From positions 1-7,302 of the forward strand of contig JADGCE010000132.1 of NCBI GenBank assembly GCA_015229095.1: a stretch of DNA of 7,302 nt. The letters are read 5' to 3'. The notes under the pieces are model-generated. The model worked only from the letters and a program-made list of their open reading frames with translations. It searched no databases and was not told the origin of the DNA. This DNA is from Magnetococcales bacterium. GTDB taxonomy: Bacteria > Pseudomonadota > Magnetococcia > Magnetococcales > Magnetaquicoccaceae. Position 1 is the first letter of the stretch. Every line of letters starts with the position of its first letter. The translations under genes were made by a program, and so were the position numbers. Below, in pieces: positions 1 through 6,176 of the stretch.

Positions 1-5
1 GGGGT

Positions 6-24
6 CCAGGGGCAAAGCCCCCGG
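6..24 (-). terminator. G/C hairpin behind lon, possible terminator or dispersed repeat copy
   Basis: On the lon-sense strand an 8-bp stem (CCGGGGGC with GCCCCTGG, one G-U pair) closes a TTT loop and begins 6 bases after the lon stop codon. The position suits a transcription terminator, but no T-tract is visible before the window ends, so Rho-independent termination is not proven. Motifs of the form GGGGTCCAGGGGC-AAA-GCCCC are often seen as dispersed intergenic hairpins in GC-rich proteobacterial genomes, so this may equally be one copy of such a repeat. Only one copy lies in the window. Confidence 0.45.
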
Positions 25-30
25 CAGAGA

Positions 31-2466
31 TCAATGGGTAACCGCCGGGGCCTCCTCCGCAACGGGCAGCAGGGCATCCAGAAGCGGCGGCTCCATGGGC
101 AGCTCTTCCGCCACCGGCAGGGAGCGCAACGGCTGGGTCAACGCCAGACGCAACACCTCGTCCAGATGGTTGACCGGATGAACCTCCAAATCCTTGAGAA
201 TGCTCTGGGGAACCTCCTTCAGATCCTTGACGTTTTCGCTGGGAATCAAAACATGCTTGACCCCGGAACGGTGGGCGGCCAGCAGCTTTTCCTTCAGGCC
301 GCCGATCACCAACACCCGCCCCCGCAAGGTGATCTCGCCGGTCATGGCCACATCGCGCCGCACCGGAATGCCCAGCAAGGCACTCACCAGGGTGACACAC
401 ATGGCGATACCAGCCGATGGGCCATCCTTGGGGGTGGCCCCCTCCGGGACGTGAATATGAATATCATGCTTCTGGAAAAATTCCTCCTCCAGCAACCCCC
501 ACTCTTTGGCCCGGGAGCGGACATAGGTCATGGCGGCCTGGGCCGACTCCTGCATGACATCCCCCAGCTTGCCGGTGATCATGAGTTTGCCCTTGCCATC
601 GATCAGGGTGCCCTCGATGGTGAGAATTTCTCCCCCCACCTCGGTCCAGGCCAGGCCGGTGGTCACCCCGATCAGATCGGTATCCTCCGTCAAGCCGAAA
701 CGATGCCGCCGCACCCCCAGATATTTGTGCACCCCCTTGCCACCCACCACCACCCGGCCACGGGCCTTGCCGGAAAGGATGGCGCGGGCGGTCTTCCGGC
801 AGAGGCTGGCAATCTCCCGATCCAGATTGCGCACCCCCGCCTCACGGGTATAAAAGCGAATAATCTCCACCAGCCCCTGGTCCGACAGCTGAAACTCCGC
901 CTTCTCCAGGCCATGGGCCTCCATCTGGCGGGGAATCAAATAGTCGTGGGCAATCCGTATCTTTTCCTGCTCCGTATAACCGGCCAGACGGATCACCTCC
1001 ATGCGGTCCAACAAGGGCCGGGGAATGTTCAAGCTGTTGGCCGTGGTGATAAACATCACCTTGGAGAGATCATAATCCACCTCCAGATAATGATCATTGA
1101 AGGCAACATTCTGCTCCGGATCCAACACCTCCAACAGGGCCGAGGAGGGATCCCCCCGGAAATCGGAACCGACCTTGTCGATCTCATCCAGCAAAAACAG
1201 CGGATTGTTGCTCCCCGCCTTTTTCATGGATTGGATAATCTTGCCCGGCAGCGAGCCGATATAGGTGCGCCGATGGCCACGGATCTCCGCCTCATCCCGG
1301 ATGCCGCCCAGGGAGATGCGCACATAATCCCGCCCCGCAGCCCGGGCGATGGATTTGGCCAGGGAGGTTTTCCCCACCCCGGGGGGGCCGACCAGGCAAA
1401 GGATCGGTCCCTTCACCTTCTGCACCTTTTGCTGGACCGCCAACTGCTCGACAATGCGCTCCTTGACCTTGTCCAACCCCCAGTGATCCTCCGCCAGAAT
1501 GGCCTCCGCACGGGCCAGATCATGACCCATTTCGGTATATTGACCCCAGGGCAGGCTCACCAGCCAATCGATATAGTTGCGCACCACCGTGGCCTCGGCG
1601 GACATGGGCGCCATCTGCCGCAGCTTTTTCAGCTCGGAGGTGGCCTTTTTGTGGGCCTCTTCGGAGAGTTTGACGGCCTCGATGCGTTCGGCCAGCTCGG
1701 CCAGCTCCTCTTTTTCATCCCCCCGCTCGCCCCCCAACTCTTTCTGGATGGCCTTCATCTGTTCGTTCAGATAATAATCCCGGTGGCTCTTTTCCATCTG
1801 CCGTTTGACCCGGCCCCGCACCCGTTTTTCCACCTGGAACACATCCAGCTCCTGCTCCATGGCCAACAACAGCCGCTCCAACCGCTCCAACACCGAAGGC
1901 ATCTCCAGCATTGTCTGCCGATCCACCACCTTCATGGCCACGTGGGGGGCAACCAGATCCGCCAACAACTCCGGCTCTTCGGTCGTCTGCAAGGTGGAGA
2001 GAACATCCGGGCCGATGCGTTTGTTGATCTTGGAATAGGCATCAAACTGACGGACGATGGTGCGCATCAAGGCCAGGGCCTCGGTGGGGTCGCACGCCTC
2101 CTCCTCCATGGGGGAGGCCTCCACGATAAAACAGGGGTCGGTCTGCACATAGCGATGGATGCGCAACCGTCGCCCCCCCTCCACCAACACCTTGACCGTG
2201 CTGTCGGGCAGCTTCAACACCTGCAAAATGGTGCCTTCGACCCCCACACTGCTGAGATCCCCTTCCGTGGGGTCGTCGGTGGAGGCCTCTTTCTGGGTCA
2301 CCAGCAGGATGCGCCGCTGTTCCGACTGGCCGGAGATGGCCTCCAGGGCGCGGATGGAACGCTGCCGCCCCACAAACAGGGGGACAATCATATGAGGAAA
2401 CACCACGATATCCCGCAACGGCAACAGCGGAATGCGCAGGGGGTGTGTCGCGTTGTGTATGGCCAT
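31..2466 (-). CDS. lon: ATP-dependent protease Lon (LonA, S16 family)
   Basis: Cytoplasmic AAA+ serine protease that unfolds and degrades misfolded and short-lived regulatory proteins; the family works as a homohexamer. The 811 residues run in the LonA order: N-terminal substrate domain (about 10-200, with the typical LPLRDIVVFPHMIVPL stretch), a charged helical segment (about 200-285), an AAA+ module with Walker A GPPGVGKT (360-367) and Walker B LFLLDEID (423-430), and the protease domain with catalytic Ser684 in PKDGPSAG and Lys727 in GGLKEK. The Ser-Lys distance of 43 equals that of E. coli Lon. The ATG start has a good ribosome site, AAGGA seven bases upstream. The protein is somewhat longer than E. 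coli Lon (784 residues), partly through a Pro/Glu/Ala/Leu-rich tail after about residue 778 in which LPVAEE occurs twice. It lies 66 bases behind clpX and is probably co-transcribed with it. No frameshift or lost key residue is seen. Confidence 0.98.
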   Translation of the reverse strand: MAIHNATHPLRIPLLPLRDIVVFPHMIVPLFVGRQRSIRALEAISGQSEQRRILLVTQKEASTDDPTEGDLSSVGVEGTILQVLKLPDSTVKVLVEGGRRLRIHRYVQTDPCFIVEASPMEEEACDPTEALALMRTIVRQFDAYSKINKRIGPDVLSTLQTTEEPELLADLVAPHVAMKVVDRQTMLEMPSVLERLERLLLAMEQELDVFQVEKRVRGRVKRQMEKSHRDYYLNEQMKAIQKELGGERGDEKEELAELAERIEAVKLSEEAHKKATSELKKLRQMAPMSAEATVVRNYIDWLVSLPWGQYTEMGHDLARAEAILAEDHWGLDKVKERIVEQLAVQQKVQKVKGPILCLVGPPGVGKTSLAKSIARAAGRDYVRISLGGIRDEAEIRGHRRTYIGSLPGKIIQSMKKAGSNNPLFLLDEIDKVGSDFRGDPSSALLEVLDPEQNVAFNDHYLEVDYDLSKVMFITTANSLNIPRPLLDRMEVIRLAGYTEQEKIRIAHDYLIPRQMEAHGLEKAEFQLSDQGLVEIIRFYTREAGVRNLDREIASLCRKTARAILSGKARGRVVVGGKGVHKYLGVRRHRFGLTEDTDLIGVTTGLAWTEVGGEILTIEGTLIDGKGKLMITGKLGDVMQESAQAAMTYVRSRAKEWGLLEEEFFQKHDIHIHVPEGATPKDGPSAGIAMCVTLVSALLGIPVRRDVAMTGEITLRGRVLVIGGLKEKLLAAHRSGVKHVLIPSENVKDLKEVPQSILKDLEVHPVNHLDEVLRLALTQPLRSLPVAEELPMEPPLLDALLPVAEEAPAVTH

Positions 2467-2506
2467 GCCAGAATCCTTGTGGGCTGAGACGATTAGGGAG
2501 AAGCAC

Positions 2507-2526
2507 CCCCCCTGACACCAGGGGGG
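2507..2526 (-). terminator. Perfect G/C hairpin between clpX and lon, possible attenuator or mRNA-stability element
   Basis: On the minus strand CCCCCCTG, a GTGT loop and CAGGGGGG form an uninterrupted 8-bp stem starting 6 bases after the clpX stop. The sequence that follows (GTGCTTCTCCC) has no U-run, so it is not a canonical Rho-independent terminator. The lon ribosome site begins about 28 bases further on and is not in the stem. It may cause partial termination, protect the 3' end of clpX mRNA, or mark a processing point. The structure is seen; the role is inferred. Confidence 0.45.
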
Positions 2527-2532
2527 CGGCCT

Positions 2533-3795
2533 TCATCCATGGGCTTCCAGCGGCAGATCTTCGTAAATCAGCAAGGGTGCGCCATCGCTGTCGATGCTCT
2601 CCTTGTTGATCACCACCTCACGCACGGTGGGCTGAGAGGGAATGTCATACATGACATCCAGCAAGACGTTTTCCAGAATGGCGCGCAACCCCCGCGCGCC
2701 GATTTTGCGCTTGATGGCCTTGGTGGCCACCGCGCGCACGGCCTCTTCCGTAAAAGTGAGGCTCACATCCTCCAGTTCAAAAAGCCGCTGATACTGTTTC
2801 AGCAGGGCATTCTTGGGCTCCCGCAGAATGCGCACCAGGGAATCCTCATCCAGCTCCTCCAGGGTGGCCACCACGGGCAGACGTCCCACAAACTCAGGGA
2901 TCAGGCCAAACTGCAGCAGATCTTCCGGTTCCAGCAGGGAGAGCAGCTCGTTGAGCCGATCCTTGTCCGAAGATTTTTTGATTGCCGAGGAAAAACCAAT
3001 CCCCTGATGTTTGTTGGAACGGCGCTCGATCACCTTTTCCAGGCCGTTGAAGGCGCCGCCGCAGATGACCAGAATGTTGGTGGTATCCACCTGCAGATAT
3101 TCCTGCTGGGGATGTTTGCGCCCCCCCTGGGGCGGCACGTTGGCGATGGTGCCCTCGATAATTTTCAGCAAGGCCTGCTGCACCCCCTCGCCGGAGACAT
3201 CCCGGGTGATGGAGGGATTGTCCGACTTGCGGGCAATCTTGTCGATCTCGTCGATAAAGACGATGCCCCGCTGGGCCCTCTCCACATCGTTGTCGGCGGC
3301 CTGCAGCAGGCGCAACAGAATGTTCTCCACATCCTCGCCCACATAACCGGCCTCGGTGAGGGTGGTGGCATCGGCGATGGTGAAGGGCACATCCAGAATG
3401 CGCGCCAGGGTTTGCGCCAGCAACGTTTTTCCGGAACCGGTGGGACCGATCAGCAAAATGTTGCTCTTGGCAATCTCCACCCCTCCATCCAGACTGTTTT
3501 CGGCGGTCAACCGCTTGTAATGGTTGTAGACGGCGACAGACAAAACCTTTTTGGCCCGATCCTGGGCGATGACATATTCATCCAGAATGCCTTTGATCTC
3601 CATGGGGGTGGGGACGCCACCCTGCTTGCGCCCGCCCTTCTCTTCCCGCTCCTCTTTGATGATATCCCGGCAGAGTTCAATGCATTCGTTACAGATAAAA
3701 ACCGAGGGGCCCGCAATCAATTTCTTGACTTCGTGCTGATTTTTCCCGCAAAACGAGCAGTGCAACACACCCGTTCCCGTCACTTTTTTTGCCAT
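2533..3795 (-). CDS. clpX: ATP-dependent Clp protease ATP-binding subunit ClpX
   Basis: AAA+ unfoldase that recognises tagged or specific substrates and threads them into ClpP; the family forms hexamers in the cytoplasm. The 420 residues show the N-terminal zinc-binding domain with Cys13-Cys16 and Cys35-Cys38, Walker A GPTGSGKT (117-124), the pore loop GYVGEDVE (from 150), Walker B IVFIDEID (178-185), the RKH loop (226-228), the ClpP-docking IGF loop (266-268), an arginine-finger region GLIPEFVGR ending at Arg305, and the sensor-2 motif GARGLR (366-371). All key residues are present. The ATG at 3795 is preferred because it gives the normal MAKK start of the family and is preceded by GGGAG nine bases upstream; the frame stays open to 3828, but that would add an unneeded 11 residues overlapping clpP. 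The gap to clpP is only 16 bases, so the two are almost surely co-transcribed and made together as partners. Confidence 0.98.
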   Translation of the reverse strand: MAKKVTGTGVLHCSFCGKNQHEVKKLIAGPSVFICNECIELCRDIIKEEREEKGGRKQGGVPTPMEIKGILDEYVIAQDRAKKVLSVAVYNHYKRLTAENSLDGGVEIAKSNILLIGPTGSGKTLLAQTLARILDVPFTIADATTLTEAGYVGEDVENILLRLLQAADNDVERAQRGIVFIDEIDKIARKSDNPSITRDVSGEGVQQALLKIIEGTIANVPPQGGRKHPQQEYLQVDTTNILVICGGAFNGLEKVIERRSNKHQGIGFSSAIKKSSDKDRLNELLSLLEPEDLLQFGLIPEFVGRLPVVATLEELDEDSLVRILREPKNALLKQYQRLFELEDVSLTFTEEAVRAVATKAIKRKIGARGLRAILENVLLDVMYDIPSQPTVREVVINKESIDSDGAPLLIYEDLPLEAHG

Positions 3796-3811
3796 TTCCT
3801 GCAGCTCCCAA

Positions 3812-4438
3812 TCAGTGACCCGCCACATCCTCTGTGCTGTCTGCGGCGCGCTTGGTGATCACCCGATCCACCAACCCATAGGCGCAAGCCTCTTCTGCGG
3901 AAAGAAAAAAATCCCGCTCCGTATCCCGGGAGATGCGCCGCATCCCCTGGCCGGTATGGTGAGAGAGGATGGCGTTGAGACGGTCCCGCATGCGGGAGAT
4001 CTCCCGCGCCTGGATCTGGATCTCCGTGGATTGGCCATGCACCCCCCCCAGAGGTTGATGAATCATCACCCGGGAGTTGGGCAACAACAACCGTTTATCC
4101 TTGGCGCCGGCCGCCAGCAGAACGGCCCCCATGCTGGAGGCCTGACCGACACAGAGGGTGCTGACATCGGGGCGGACAAACTGCATGGTGTCATAGATGG
4201 CCAAACCGGAGGTGACATGCCCCCCCGGTGAGTTGATATAAAGATGGATATCCTTTTCGGGATTTTCCGACTCCAGAAACAAAAGCTGGGCGATGACGGC
4301 GTTGGCCACATGGTCATCGATGGGGCCCACCAAAAAGATCACCCGCTCTTTGAGCAACCTGGAATAGATATCATACGCCCGCTCACCGCGGTTGGTGGTC
4401 TCCACCACTGTTGGGACAATGTTCATCATGCGGTACAC
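3812..4438 (-). CDS. clpP: ATP-dependent Clp protease proteolytic subunit ClpP
   Basis: Serine peptidase of the ClpXP protease; the family forms a barrel of two heptameric rings in the cytoplasm. The 208 residues include the active-site stretch GQASSMGA with Ser102, His127 in MIHQP, and Asp176 in RDTERD. The spacings (25 and 49 residues) are the same as in E. coli ClpP. The segment ERVIFLVGPIDDH and the helix NPEKDIHLYINSPGG are also family hallmarks. The N-terminus is short: the mature-like sequence NIVPTVVETT begins at about residue 6, so little or no propeptide precedes it, while E. coli has 14 residues. The start is uncertain: GTG at 4438 or ATG at 4429 (or 4426) each have a reasonable ribosome site. 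clpX follows after 16 bases and tig lies 106 bases upstream, the standard proteobacterial order. Confidence 0.97.
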   Translation of the reverse strand: MYRMMNIVPTVVETTNRGERAYDIYSRLLKERVIFLVGPIDDHVANAVIAQLLFLESENPEKDIHLYINSPGGHVTSGLAIYDTMQFVRPDVSTLCVGQASSMGAVLLAAGAKDKRLLLPNSRVMIHQPLGGVHGQSTEIQIQAREISRMRDRLNAILSHHTGQGMRRISRDTERDFFLSAEEACAYGLVDRVITKRAADSTEDVAGH

Positions 4439-4449
4439 CTTCTACCTCT
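4427..4449 (-). promoter_or_regulatory. clpP translation start region with two overlapping ribosome-site/start pairs
   Basis: On the minus strand AGAGG (4449-4445) lies six bases before a GTG codon (4438-4436). That GTG is itself part of AAGGTG (4441-4436), which lies six bases before ATG (4429-4427), followed at once by a second ATG. Both pairs have normal spacing in the same frame and differ by three residues. Which one is used cannot be decided here. Family comparison (mature-like sequence begins NIVP) slightly favours the ATG, since the extra residues are not needed. Confidence 0.5.
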
Positions 4450-4463
4450 TTTTGTGTTGTCTG

Positions 4464-4488
4464 CGATGGTGCGAACACCAAATCCAAG
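4464..4488 (-). promoter_or_regulatory. Weak heat-shock (sigma-32-like) promoter candidate for clpP
   Basis: In the 106-base tig-clpP gap, the minus strand has CTTGGAT (4488-4482) and, ten bases on, CACCATCG (4471-4464). These resemble the sigma-32 boxes CTTGAAA and CCCCATNT, but the spacing is two or three bases shorter than usual. A transcript from here would begin about 20 bases before clpP. The downstream box overlaps a small inverted repeat (TGGTG, TTCG loop, CACCA; 4480-4467). clpP, clpX and lon are heat-shock genes in many proteobacteria, which makes the idea sensible but does not prove it. No convincing sigma-70 promoter was found in this gap. Confidence 0.2.
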
Positions 4489-4544
4489 CACGAATCATGC
4501 CAAAAACACCAGGTGCCCGCTCTTATGCCGCACCGCAGGCGCAC

Positions 4545-5894
4545 TCAGCCGGCGGCGGGCGTGCCGGTGCCGGCGTCATTGCCCATCAGTTCATCAAAGC
4601 TGACGCTCTTCTCCTGGAGGGTACTGTGCTGACAAATCCAGTCGATAACCTGCTCTTCCAGGACGGAGGCACGCAAGGCATCCATGCGCTCCTCGTTGTT
4701 CCGCACCCACTGTTTCATGGCGCTGGCCCGCTCTCCGTAGGCCTCGCCGATGGCATCCAGACGGGCCTCAACGACCGCCTCGTCGACGACCAATTTTTCC
4801 CGATCGGCAATTTCCGCCAGGAGCAGCCCCAGGGTGGCCTGGGCCTGGGCCTGCTCGGTAAACTGGGCCGCCAGCTGTTCCTCCGGGATACCCACATCGG
4901 GCAGGGCACCATGCCGGCGTTCATAATCCCGCTTGGCCTGGGCCAGCAGGGAGCGGGCGGTCCGTTGCACCAACAACGGCGGCAGCTCCATGGGGTTGGC
5001 GGCCAGCAACTGATCAAGAATGGCCTTTTTCAGCTGTTGTTTGCTCTCATGCTCCGCCTGACGGCGCAGGGTCTGCTCAATTTCGGTCCGCAATCCCGCC
5101 AGACCACCCTCCTTCAGGCCCGCCAATGCGGCCAGGCCATCATCTTCCGGAGGCAGCACCCGTTGCTGCACCTCATGGATGGTGCAGTCAAACGTGGCCT
5201 CCTTGCCGGCCAACTCGCTGGCCTGATAGACTTCCGGAAAACGGACGGTCACGGCACGGGCATCCCCAGCCCGACACCCCACCAACTGGGCCTCGAAGGT
5301 GTCGATAAAACGGTTGCTGCCCAACTCCAGAAGGTGGCCGTTGGCCTGCCCCCCCGCAAAACGCTCCCCGTCGATACGACCGTCAAAATCCAGCAGCAGC
5401 CGGTCACCCATCTCGGCAGTACGATCGGCTTCGGGGGTAAAGGTGCTGCGCTCCAGGCGCAACTGCTGCACCACGGCATCCACATCGGCTGCGGTCACTT
5501 CGGCCCGGCGATGGTCGACGGTCAATCCCGTGTAATCCTTGGGGTCCACCGTCGGATAGATCTGGATATGGGCCGTATAGGTATAGGGCTCGCCCCGCTG
5601 CACCTTGCCGAGGATAAGTTTGGGCTCATTGTCCACAGGGCGCAGGTCACGCTCCTCCAGGGCACTCAGGTAGGTTTCCCGAATCAGCTGCTCGACAACC
5701 GCCTGAGAGATTTGGTCGCGAAAACGGGTTTCCAGCACCGCTTTCGGAATTTTTCCCGGTCGAAACCCGGGCAGACGGGCCTTGGGCAGCAGGTGCGCCA
5801 ACTCCTGCTCCAGCAAGGCATCAACACGACTGGCATCGATGCGGATGGTGATTTCCCGATCGAATGTATTGGTTTCTGTAACGGTAACGTCCAT
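4545..5894 (-). CDS. tig: Trigger factor, ribosome-associated chaperone and peptidyl-prolyl isomerase
   Basis: Trigger factor binds the large ribosomal subunit near the tunnel exit and shields nascent chains; it also has prolyl isomerase activity. The 449 residues have the three-domain layout: N-terminal ribosome-binding domain with the signature GFRPGKIP at 43-50 (same position as in E. coli), an FKBP-type isomerase domain at about 155-245 (beginning near GDRLLLDFDGRIDGERF), and a helical C-terminal chaperone domain from about 250, ending in an acidic then Gly/Thr/Ala-rich tail. The ATG at 5894 is chosen because it starts just before the conserved domain and has GGAG four bases upstream; the frame is open to a TTG at 5939 but that extension has no family support. 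It is the first gene of the minus-strand cluster, with clpP 106 bases downstream, and it faces away from cheB across a 282-base spacer. Confidence 0.96.
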   Translation of the reverse strand: MDVTVTETNTFDREITIRIDASRVDALLEQELAHLLPKARLPGFRPGKIPKAVLETRFRDQISQAVVEQLIRETYLSALEERDLRPVDNEPKLILGKVQRGEPYTYTAHIQIYPTVDPKDYTGLTVDHRRAEVTAADVDAVVQQLRLERSTFTPEADRTAEMGDRLLLDFDGRIDGERFAGGQANGHLLELGSNRFIDTFEAQLVGCRAGDARAVTVRFPEVYQASELAGKEATFDCTIHEVQQRVLPPEDDGLAALAGLKEGGLAGLRTEIEQTLRRQAEHESKQQLKKAILDQLLAANPMELPPLLVQRTARSLLAQAKRDYERRHGALPDVGIPEEQLAAQFTEQAQAQATLGLLLAEIADREKLVVDEAVVEARLDAIGEAYGERASAMKQWVRNNEERMDALRASVLEEQVIDWICQHSTLQEKSVSFDELMGNDAGTGTPAAG

Positions 5895-5926
5895 GGATCT
5901 CCACTCATGACTCGGTTGAAAAGGGC

Positions 5927-5956
5927 ATACTACCCCCAACCCGCGCGCCTGCGCAA
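5927..5956 (-). promoter_or_regulatory. Weak promoter candidate for tig
   Basis: On the minus strand TTGCGC (5956-5951) and TAGTAT (5932-5927) are 18 bases apart, matching three and four of six sigma-70 consensus positions. A transcript would start about 25 bases before the tig ATG, leaving a short leader with the GGAG ribosome site. This is the best match seen close to tig, but it is weak. Confidence 0.25.
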
Positions 5957-6001
5957 CGTATGCTGACCGTGGGTGGTCGGCGAGGCTCTCTTTTTGGCCA
6001 T
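5930..6001 (-). CDS. Possible short basic peptide frame upstream of tig (doubtful)
   Basis: A 23-codon frame begins MAKKRASPTTHGQ and ends with Arg-rich residues and Trp-Gly before a TAG stop, 35 bases before the tig start codon. Upstream is ACAGGCAGGAA directly before the ATG, so a ribosome site is conceivable. The start region (GCAGGAAATGGC followed by an A-run) closely resembles the clpX start region at 3802-3784. It could be a leader peptide, a remnant of a copied start region, or chance. No homologue is recognised. Confidence 0.12.
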   Translation of the reverse strand: MAKKRASPTTHGQHTLRRRAGWG

Positions 6002-6082
6002 TTCCTGCCTGTCAAGCGGTTGGCGACACCCTCTGTCCTCTGGCCATCCCCGCCGTGTCATTCTCCTTACGGAATCCTCTGC

Positions 6083-6112
6083 TGGCCTTTTCTCCTCTCC
6101 CCGTGTTAGACT
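6083..6112 (+). promoter_or_regulatory. Weak extended -10 promoter candidate for cheB
   Basis: TGTTAGACT at 6104-6112 reads as an extended -10 element (TG, one base, then TAGACT with four of six matches). At 18 bases upstream TGGCCT (6083-6088) is only a poor -35 match. A transcript would start near 6119 and have a leader of about 58 bases containing the hairpin at 6139-6152. No flagellar sigma-28 or sigma-54 site was found in the spacer. Confidence 0.22.
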
Positions 6113-6138
6113 CTCCCCAGGGCGTGCGGACCTGGCCT

Positions 6139-6152
6139 GGAGGCGATCCTCC
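6139..6152 (+). promoter_or_regulatory. GGAGG-CCTCC hairpin in the cheB leader
   Basis: A perfect 5-bp inverted repeat, GGAGG (6139-6143) and CCTCC (6148-6152) around the loop CGAT, lies 25 bases before the cheB ATG. GGAGG is a strong Shine-Dalgarno sequence, but no ATG, GTG or TTG stands at a useful distance behind it, while the real start has only a weak GGA eight bases upstream. The stem could influence ribosome loading or RNA stability. This is inference from the sequence alone. Confidence 0.3.
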
Positions 6153-6176
6153 CAAGAGCAAAAGCGGACGAAAACA

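Larger units (their letters stand above)
5895..6176. other. Divergent spacer between tig and cheB
   Basis: This spacer must hold the start signals of both tig (left) and cheB (right). From about 6027 to 6119 the plus strand is strongly pyrimidine-rich and contains an imperfect direct repeat, TCCTCTGGCC (6036-6045) and TCCTCTGCTGGCC (6075-6087). A perfect TTGACA lies on the minus strand at 6015-6010, but no matching -10 element is found 16-18 bases downstream. No tRNA or known riboswitch was recognised. Separate entries list the weak promoter candidates, a hairpin and a possible short reading frame. Confidence 0.6.

Noticed and set aside
34..2487. An 817-codon open frame on the plus strand opposite lon
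   Set aside because: It is codon-aligned with lon and stays open because lon uses no TTA, CTA or TCA codons. Its translation is rich in His, Gln and Gly without any domain, the usual look of an antisense shadow. lon has all its motifs on the other strand.
3796..3828. An 11-residue N-terminal extension of ClpX
   Set aside because: It would overlap the end of clpP and is not part of the family; the ATG at 3795 gives the usual MAKK start with a GGGAG ribosome site.
2539..3858. A 439-codon plus-strand open frame opposite clpX
   Set aside because: Same codon-aligned antisense effect; composition is His/Gln/Gly-rich with no recognisable domain, while ClpX is intact on the minus strand.
5895..5939. 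A 15-residue extension of trigger factor from a TTG codon
   Set aside because: The ATG at 5894 has a GGAG ribosome site and places the GFRPGKIP signature at the same residue numbers as in E. coli.
4392..5966. A 524-codon plus-strand open frame opposite tig
   Set aside because: Antisense shadow of tig and of the tig-clpP gap; no domain or good ribosome site, and trigger factor is clearly coded on the minus strand.
5973..6176. A 68-residue N-terminal extension of CheB
   Set aside because: The extension is low in family-like sequence and rich in Ser, Arg and Pro. The receiver domain begins directly at the ATG at 6177.
5895..6176. A tRNA gene in the spacer upstream of tig
   Set aside because: Searched by eye for acceptor stem, T-loop (GGTTCGAATCC-like) and CCA end on both strands; nothing fits.
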